Source: Viridothelium virens
Lineage: Eukaryota > Ascomycota > Dothideomycetes > Trypetheliales > Trypetheliaceae
Direction of reading: 5' to 3'
DNA: 64,000 bases
NCBI GenBank assembly: GCA_010094025.1
Contig: ML991788.1
Coordinates: 186,001-250,000, forward strand
Below are positions 57,653 to 64,000 of this stretch, one piece after another. Numbering within the stretch: position 1 is the stretch's first letter; every line of letters begins with the position of its first letter. Both the position numbers and the translations under genes were made by a program. A model generated the notes under the pieces. The model was not told the origin of the DNA. It ran no database searches and saw nothing but the letters and a program-made list of their open reading frames with translations.

Positions 57653-59047
57653 ATGGTAGCAAATCCGGCGAAACCGGAGGTTCTCATAACCTGCCTTCCT
57701 GGCTATGGTCATGTGGAGAAGATGCGCGCAATAGCTGCTGGCCTCATTGAGAGAGGTTATCCTGTCACATTCATTACTGCCTCTGTCTATCGCAAAGGCA
57801 TAGAATCTACAGGTGCTCATTTTGTCCCTCTGAAATCCGGCGCCGACTTGGACATGGACCGGCTTGATGAAACACATCCTGAGTTTTGGAACATGCCCCA
57901 GGGGAAAGAGAGACATGAGTATGCGTTTAAGACATTTGTAATAGGACCTGTGGAGGACTCTCATTTGACCGTACAGGAACAGCTTACAAGATATAAAGAT
58001 CAAAGCAAGAATCACATTATAATACTACAAGATACTGGATTCTTAGGTAATGCCCCTATCCTACTCGGAGCCCCCGGATTACGCGTCCCTGTAATTGGCA
58101 TCGGCACTGCGAGACTTGCAATGAAGAGCATCGATACGCCGCCCTTCAATTCTGGCCTACCCCCGGACTCCTCTGACGAAGGTCGCAAGCGCAACATCGC
58201 CCTTCAGCAAGAAGTCGAAGCGAACTTCGCCAATCTTCAATCCGGTTACGAAAACATCCTCCGCTCCCTTGGAGTATCGTCTTCGACCCGAATCCCCTTC
58301 TACATGGATAGCCAAGTCGTCCTCGCCGACCGCTTCCTCCAAATGAGCATCCCCTCTATCGAATATCCTCGTAGCGATCTCCCCCCAAGCATCCGCTTTG
58401 TCGGTGCCCTCCCGACCACCGGCGGCCGCAAATTCGGCAGCAGCAACTCCCTCGGCACCGTCTCCGAAGCCAGTCAGCTTCCCCCCTGGTGGCCTGAAGT
58501 AATTGCACACACCCGACCTCTTGTCGTTGTCTCTCAGGGCTCCAAATCCACAAACCCGGAAGAGCTCATTTTGCCTACGCTGCGTGCCCTTGCGGACCTC
58601 GATGTTCTTATTGTCGCCACTCTTGTGACAGTCAAAGCGTTGCCAGAGGACTTTGAGGTCCCGCGAAATGTGCGCACTGCAAGCTTTGTGCCCTTTCACG
58701 AGCTCTTTAAGCATACAGACATTGCGATCACGAATGGTGGCTATGGTGCTGTGCAGCAGGCGCTGTATCTGGGGGTTCCGATGATCTTGGCGGGAGAGGG
58801 GAAGGATCACACGGCGACGAACGCGAGGGTCGCCTGGAGCGGAGCGGCGATTAATCTGGGAGAGGAGTTTCCGAAACCGGAGAAGGTCGAGAGGGCGGTG
58901 CTGGACATTCTAGCGGAGGGAAGTACGTATAGGAAAAGGGCGGCTGAGTTGGCGGAGGAATATAGGAGGATGGGGGATCCTTTGGACAAAATTGCGGAGG
59001 CGGTTGAAGAGCTGAGGACCACCGATATGAGATGGAAAGGTCAGTGA
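57653..59047 (+). CDS. GT1-family UDP-glycosyltransferase (MGT-like)
   Basis: Intronless, 464 residues from ATG 57653. The N-terminus VLITCLPGYGHVEKMRAIAAG is the acceptor-side Rossmann start with the Gly-His of GT-B enzymes. The donor side shows VVVSQGSKSTNPEELI, ASFVPFHELFKHTDIAITNG and GGYGAVQQALYLGVPMI followed by EGKDHTATNARVAW, the macrolide-glycosyltransferase-like form of the plant/bacterial PSPG region; the usual HGG is NGG here and DQ is DH, as seen in fungal members. It likely transfers glucose or a similar sugar from UDP to a small molecule, in detoxification or secondary metabolism. Codon use in the 3' half is richer in GC than the 5' half. Convergent with the P450 gene (265 bp). 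Confidence 0.88.
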   Translation: MVANPAKPEVLITCLPGYGHVEKMRAIAAGLIERGYPVTFITASVYRKGIESTGAHFVPLKSGADLDMDRLDETHPEFWNMPQGKERHEYAFKTFVIGPVEDSHLTVQEQLTRYKDQSKNHIIILQDTGFLGNAPILLGAPGLRVPVIGIGTARLAMKSIDTPPFNSGLPPDSSDEGRKRNIALQQEVEANFANLQSGYENILRSLGVSSSTRIPFYMDSQVVLADRFLQMSIPSIEYPRSDLPPSIRFVGALPTTGGRKFGSSNSLGTVSEASQLPPWWPEVIAHTRPLVVVSQGSKSTNPEELILPTLRALADLDVLIVATLVTVKALPEDFEVPRNVRTASFVPFHELFKHTDIAITNGGYGAVQQALYLGVPMILAGEGKDHTATNARVAWSGAAINLGEEFPKPEKVERAVLDILAEGSTYRKRAAELAEEYRRMGDPLDKIAEAVEELRTTDMRWKGQ

Positions 59048-59311
59048 CACTTGATGGTGCCCGCAGCTGCGACTAGATTTGAGAAAGTAGGATGGTAAAA
59101 GCTGGGAGAAATGGACTAATGTTTTATGATATACGTGTAGCTCAGTGGCAACTGTAGATAATCTACCGTTGAAGCATTTCACACTGGTATGTGCTCTTAT
59201 TTCTATGCTTGAAAATAAACCAATTTTGCCAAATCTGATTGCTCGTGTTCTCCACACAATATGACCAATGCCCAACATGCAACCCAACGTCAAGCAATGC
59301 ATCTGCTGAGG

Positions 59312-61956
59312 CTACAGCACAGGCGCCTCTTCAACAATGAGATTCCCTTTTATCTTGGCCACGTCTTGCTTGGTCATATCACAGTATCTCTCAATATACG
59401 CCTCCGCTCCCCCAAACCGCTCATCCAACACTCGAAGACAAGCACGCATATCTTCCTCCTTCGCACTCAACATCCTCTCAATCTCCTCCCTCTTCGCCAC
59501 CCCCTTCTTCCCCATCGCCGCCAACTTCTCCACCATCTGCTGCTTCCACTCCCCCAACCCCACCTCCGTCAACGCAAACTCCCTCGCCACAACCTCATCC
59601 CCCACCCCCGCCAACTTCAACAACAACGCCACCAAAACCCCCGTCCGATCCTTCCCAATCGCACAATGACACAGAAATGGCTCCTCCGCCCTATCCCTCA
59701 CATGCCTCAACACCACCCCGAACGCCTCCCCGCCATGCTCCAAAATCCGCGCATACGCCTGCGCAAACGCCTCCGACCCATCCCCCCTGGCGACCTCCGC
59801 ATACTTCTCCGCATGCCGCTCAGGACTGTAGTTCTCGTCGCGGTACAACGGCACAGCGAAGTTCGCGACCCCCGGGATGTCGGCGACAGCCTGCACGCCC
59901 GGATACTTCTGCCGGATCTCCTCGATCTCGGCGGGCGAGCGCAGGTCGTAGCGCGTGGTGAGGCCGAGCGCCTGGAGCTGCGCGATACCCGCCGGCGTGA
60001 TACGGCCGGGGTGGGCGGAGCGGAAGATGAAGTTGCGACGGACGGAGGTGGTGGTGGTGGTGGGGTGGGTGGCGAGGGGGTAGCCGCCGATGTCGCGGAA
60101 GTTGGGGACGCCGGGGATGAGGAGGAAGGGGGGGGAGGGGAGAGGTGGCGGGGTGGTGGTGGTGCGGGCTTCGAAGGGGGAGCCTGGGGTTGCGGCTGCG
60201 AGGGTCTCGCGGGATGTTGGGGTTGGCTCGGTGGGTCGGTGAGTGATGGTGATGTTTCCGTCGCGGCGGAGGATTTTGACGGGGACGGAGAAGCGCTTGG
60301 GGGCTTCGACGGCCTCGAATTGGAATTGGCCCATGAGCGATGCTACGACTTTGAAGAGCTCGAGGTGCGTGAAGCTCTTCCCGATGCATGCTCTGGAGCC
60401 TTGACTGAATGTTAGGTCCACACGATCCATTGCTGCCCTCCGCTCGTAGAACGCTTCCTCGCTTTCGCCCTTGGCACGCATCCAGCGTTCGGGATTGTAT
60501 TCGCCGGGATTGGCACCATAGACAGGGTTCAAGCGCATGCTAGGACTCGATATTGCGGCATCCATATGTCCAGGTAGATGCCTGCCATCAGGTAGATCTA
60601 AACCCTCATCGGGCACGCGTCTTTCAATTGCGATGTCGCTCCCGTGGTGCAGCCTGTAACTTTCCTTGATCACGCCCTCCAGGAAAGGCATCTCCATCGT
60701 CGCAGATAACGGTACAGGAAAGTCGCATCCTGTGCTACGAACTTCCTCATACAGCCGATCTTGAGCCCAGGGATTTTGCACGAGCCATGTGCAGATCAGA
60801 TCCAGGACTCGAGAGGGGCTGAGCGAACCCGCGAGCGTGTTTGTGCTGCAGTACAGTCTGACTTGTGTATCATCGACGATGTCTGGATATCTTTCTTTGG
60901 CATAGAGGAAATGCGACAAAAGTGTCCTTTGGGTAGCATCTTCAGACTCGGGATTTGCTAGCTGATCTTTTATCTTGGATTTCGCAAACACAAAGAAAGG
61001 AGACTCCTTGTGCGTTTTGAACGCAAGATAAAGAGGATTCTTCTTGAGAACGTAGTCAAGCTTGGGAAACTGCGTGACCTTAAGAATGTCAGCAGACACT
61101 AGTCAGATCCTGAGCAGCCTGCAATCCAGGCATAACAGACCCACAAACTTACAATTCTGACATATGCAACGTGCCGAGCCTGGTTCTCGATTAAGTTGTA
61201 CATGTCCCTGCCGTTCTCGAGAAAGCCGATAGGATGACCAAATGTGACTCGCATGATTGTATCGTAGGCGACTGTGCCTCGTGCCTGCATTAGCTTTTAC
61301 AAACCGGCACGCCTAATCTTCATAAGCTAGACTTACAGTAATGACACCATGAGCTGATATTCAAGATGCTCTGCCTCTGCGCAGATTTCTCAAGAATGTC
61401 GGCAAGCTTGTTAATCATCTCATCCACCGCAGGCTCGTATGCCTTGAGACTTGACAGGCTATACGCGCCTTGGATAGGCCTGCGGTACGCCGCATGCTTT
61501 TGTTCATTACTTTCATGGGTCAGCCAGGAACTTCGAGAATGAGGAGAAACTTCGATACCGAATGCCAACGAGAGAGGTGTGTATTCCTGGAACACTGAAA
61601 GGTATGATGGAATCAGACTTCTCCAGCCTCTGTTTAAATCCGAGAACTCGCGGGATGGCCTCAGCATCGTTGATGAATACTGTACGAGGTCCTACTCTGA
61701 CTACATTGCCATAGCGATTATGAAGAACCTCATGATAGGTGATACCGTTTGGTCGAGTAGCATACTGCCAAGCTTGCCATGCTCGCCAAGCATTCGTGTA
61801 TCGTGCGATGATCGGACCAGGAATTCCCCACAGATCACGATTTTGGATTTCATGAAAGACGACGAAAGCGAAGAGTGAAATGACGCAGAAATATCCCACC
61901 AAATTGACCTTACTCGTTTGCTCAAAGAGAGACTTCAGAACGTCGGACAGAGCCAT
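59312..61956 (-). CDS. Cytochrome P450 fused to tyrosine phosphatase
   Basis: Four exons (61956-61559, 61509-61337, 61271-61153, 61078-59312); introns 49, 65 and 74 nt; 818 residues with exact frame. Residues 10-40 hold the ER membrane anchor, then LWGIPGP. P450 features: a helix I region AGSLSPS (313-319) in place of the usual A/G-Gly-x-Asp/Glu-Thr-Thr, KESYR (ExxR, 369-372), NPERW (425-429) and the heme loop FSQGSRACIG with Cys461. A Thr/Pro-rich linker (about 511-550) leads without stop or intron into a Tyr/Ser phosphatase domain (Y_phosphatase3 type): GVPNFRDIGGY at about 553 and the Cx5R loop HCAIGKDRTGV with Cys702 and Arg708. Both catalytic sites look intact apart from helix I. The fusion is unusual; a sequencing or assembly artefact is unlikely because one exon covers both domains. 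Confidence 0.85.
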
Positions 61957-62999
61957 GGCGCGTAAACACAACGACCAGAACGCGTTCTCACTACGTACTT
62001 GACAAACTTATTGGCCTATCTGGCAATAGACGAAATCCACATCCGCCCACTCGGAAATTTTGAGAATGTCCCGTGGTCTCCTCCGAGCCGTCGTGAAAGC
62101 TGCTGGAGACGCTGGCAAGGACAACGCGGTCCTGCAGGGAGCGACTTTAGTTCGAGCACGATGGCGTAGGTGGCCATGCTTGAGAGATGCAAACCCCACC
62201 TCACTTCCGCTCTTGCTGAATCTGCCTGTACGGTGTTGAACCCACGCTACATGCAGGTATCCGCAGAAGTCTGAGGTCTAGACAAAGGTGGAGGTGGTGG
62301 GAAAAAGAAGTGGTCGAAAAACCAAGCAACACCAAGCAATACGGCAATACTAAGGATACTAAGTGGGTCCAACCCGGTCCAGGGAAAATCCTTCTCATCG
62401 ACTCGCCCACTATCAAATGCTAACCCCACCACGGAATACGATAAGATTAGGCATCACTGCCTTTGGCCCCACCTCATCCTTCCCGTCTGAATCCTTCAGC
62501 TTCATCCACGACAGTATCGTGCTCCGACCGTCCAAGCCGAGCCTCGTTGTCTGCGCTATCTCTGACGGAACGCTGCAGCCTGTCCCTCTAAATGCTCACC
62601 ACATACAGATGGACCACGCCCTGCATTGTAACCTAAGGCGGCTTTCTTGGGAGGACAGCGCCATGGTATGCATGATCACAACGTATCCAACATGGAAAGT
62701 CTTGCGAACGCCAGTCGACGGCAGTCTACGGTAGGCTATGGAACCGCCGGTAACAAAGGTGTGCTCAGACTAGAAACGAACAAATGCAGTGAGTCTGTAA
62801 AGTCAGTGCCCATGATCATACCTATTATGGTCATGCTTGTTGCAAAGGCGTCGACTCAAGCGTCAAACAACTTGATTGGCGAGAAATCCAGAAGTTGAAA
62901 ATAGCCTATGATATTCCAAGCAAAGGCTTGCAACGGTAAGCCAAGTTCTCATTGCATCAACGTATCGAACGCGCACAAACGCGTCTTTCCGTCGTCAAG
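61957..62999. promoter_or_regulatory. Divergent region between P450 and SDR genes
   Basis: About 1 kb separating divergently transcribed P450-phosphatase and SDR genes. A minus-strand frame (62247-62432) encodes one hydrophobic segment (LSILSIAVLLGVAWFF) followed by a Pro run but has no ATG; a plus-strand frame at 62363-62734 has no domain. Neither is called. It probably contains both promoters. Confidence 0.4.
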
Positions 63000-64000
63000 A
63001 TGCCTTTCACTCTGGGTGATCTACTGTTGCTGGCCGACAAGACCATCCTCAACCCCTGGCTCTCTGGGCCAATTCTCGCAGGACTGAGACTACTCGATGT
63101 TTGCATACAGCGTTCAATCGTCACATCTGATGCCTCCATCTTCTTGCCATCGCCCGGACTAGGAAAGGCCTTAACATGGCTCTTCGGAATCGGCGTCACC
63201 CTCCGCGCAAACCGAACCCTCAGTCGAAGAGCCCTTAACAACGGCACCACCGCCCACTTCGACTGGAACAAAGAGATCATCCTCATCACCGGCGGCGCAG
63301 GCGGCATCGGCGGCGAAACCGCGCGCCTCCTCGCCACGCGCGGGTCCCCCATCATCGTCCTCGACGTCCTCCCCCTCAGCTACGACCCCCCTCCAAACCT
63401 GCACTACTACCAAGTCGACCTCACCGACCACGTTGCTCTCGAGAGCACCGCGGCACGCATCCGCAAAGACATCGGCGACCCGAGCATCATCGTCGCGAAC
63501 GCGGGGATCTGCCGGGGCAAAGCGCTGCTGGACGCGTCGCCGCGCGACATCTCGCTGACGTTCGGAGTCAACACGCTCGGGCTGATCTGGACCGCGAAGA
63601 CGTTCCTGCCATCCCTCGCCCAGCGCAACCACGGCCACTTCCTCGTCGTCTCTTCTCAAACCGCGCACTCCGCGACTGCGCGCTTGGTCGACTACTCGGC
63701 GTCGAAGGCGGCGGCGCTCGCGGTCTACGAGGGCTTGCACTCCGAGCTGAAGCACGTGTACAACGCGCCGAAGGTGCGGGTCTCGTGCGTCGCGCCGTGT
63801 GTGGTGGATACGGAGATGTTTCGTGGGATTAAGGCGCCTTCGAATTTTTTGGTGCCGAGACTGCGGCCGAGGGAGGTGGCGGATTTGATCGCGGAGACGC
63901 TGTGGATGGGGGAGAGTAGGAATCTCATGGTGCCGGCGTTTGCGTATATCAGTCCGCCGACGAGAGCACTGCCGGAGTGGTGGAGGGTTGCGTTGGCGGA
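63000..64000 (+). CDS. Short-chain dehydrogenase/reductase (partial)
   Basis: The frame opens at ATG 63000 (MPFTLGDLLLLADKTI) and runs off the right edge, so at least 333 residues. An N-terminal hydrophobic region precedes the Rossmann fold, as in membrane-bound retinol-dehydrogenase/DHRS-like SDRs. The cofactor loop is ILITGGAGGIGGETA, VLDVLP ends strand 2, IIVANAGI is the NAG motif, and VVSSQTAHSAT... DYSASKAAA carries the catalytic Ser and Tyr-xxx-Lys. VAPCVVDTEMF is the usual nicotinamide-side Pro region. It likely oxidises or reduces a lipid-like or polycyclic alcohol/ketone. The coding part is very GC-rich. Divergent from the P450 gene; fits a shared pathway. Confidence 0.9.
   Translation, partial: MPFTLGDLLLLADKTILNPWLSGPILAGLRLLDVCIQRSIVTSDASIFLPSPGLGKALTWLFGIGVTLRANRTLSRRALNNGTTAHFDWNKEIILITGGAGGIGGETARLLATRGSPIIVLDVLPLSYDPPPNLHYYQVDLTDHVALESTAARIRKDIGDPSIIVANAGICRGKALLDASPRDISLTFGVNTLGLIWTAKTFLPSLAQRNHGHFLVVSSQTAHSATARLVDYSASKAAALAVYEGLHSELKHVYNAPKVRVSCVAPCVVDTEMFRGIKAPSNFLVPRLRPREVADLIAETLWMGESRNLMVPAFAYISPPTRALPEWWRVALA

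Noticed and set aside
59261-60415. 384-codon plus-strand frame opposite the P450-phosphatase gene
   Set aside because: Low-complexity Leu/His/Arg then Gly/Asp-rich sequence; it mirrors the GC-rich codons of the real minus-strand gene.
63171-63755. Minus-strand frame of 194 codons opposite the SDR gene
   Set aside because: Arg/Val/Asp-rich shadow of the strongly GC3-biased SDR coding strand.

Overview
The window is nuclear DNA of a filamentous ascomycete (Pezizomycotina). The evidence is intron-split genes with short introns (mostly 43-130 nt, GT...AG, recognisable CTRAY-like branch sites), a fungal complex I subunit, fungal-only families (HET, Goodbye-NACHT, NACHT_N, 2EXR, GH93) and the usual fungal spacing with no operons. 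Class cannot be fixed from sequence alone. Coordinates of spliced genes below span start to stop; exon borders are in the evidence and were worked out by hand from splice consensus and frame continuity.

Layout. 1-4.2 kb: decayed SNF2-type helicase remains and non-coding DNA. 4.2-16.7 kb: mostly minus-strand genes: a type II membrane glycosyltransferase, a TPR-like protein, an alpha/beta hydrolase, a secreted GDSL/SGNH esterase, a secreted GH93 exo-arabinanase, an NAD(P)-binding epimerase-like protein and a Pro/Tyr-rich protein. 18.9-21.9 kb: an NAAA/acid-ceramidase-like amidase, a 189-bp foldback MITE and a 2EXR protein. 22.5-24.5 kb: a choline/amino-acid permease. 26.7-33.4 kb is the housekeeping core: an MPP6-type nuclear exosome cofactor carrying a zinc knuckle, the complex I subunit NDUFS6, an EthD-domain protein and an insulin-degrading-enzyme-like M16 protease.

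34.9-54.5 kb is an accessory block rich in self/non-self recognition (fungal NLR and incompatibility) parts: a NACHT_N-ankyrin protein without a NACHT, a small protein with a SesA/HeLo-like N-domain followed by repeats resembling HET-s amyloid motifs, a 1067-residue protein of unknown function, a HET-domain protein, and a broken Goodbye-NACHT-TPR-zinc-finger NLR.

55.2-64.0 kb looks like a small metabolic cluster: an MFS transporter, a GT1 glycosyltransferase, a cytochrome P450 fused in one reading frame to a tyrosine phosphatase, and an SDR dehydrogenase running off the right edge. The most unusual objects are the P450-phosphatase fusion, the candidate amyloid-signalling protein at 38.7-39.6 kb and the MPP6-zinc-knuckle protein. 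No tRNA, rRNA or CRISPR array was supported.
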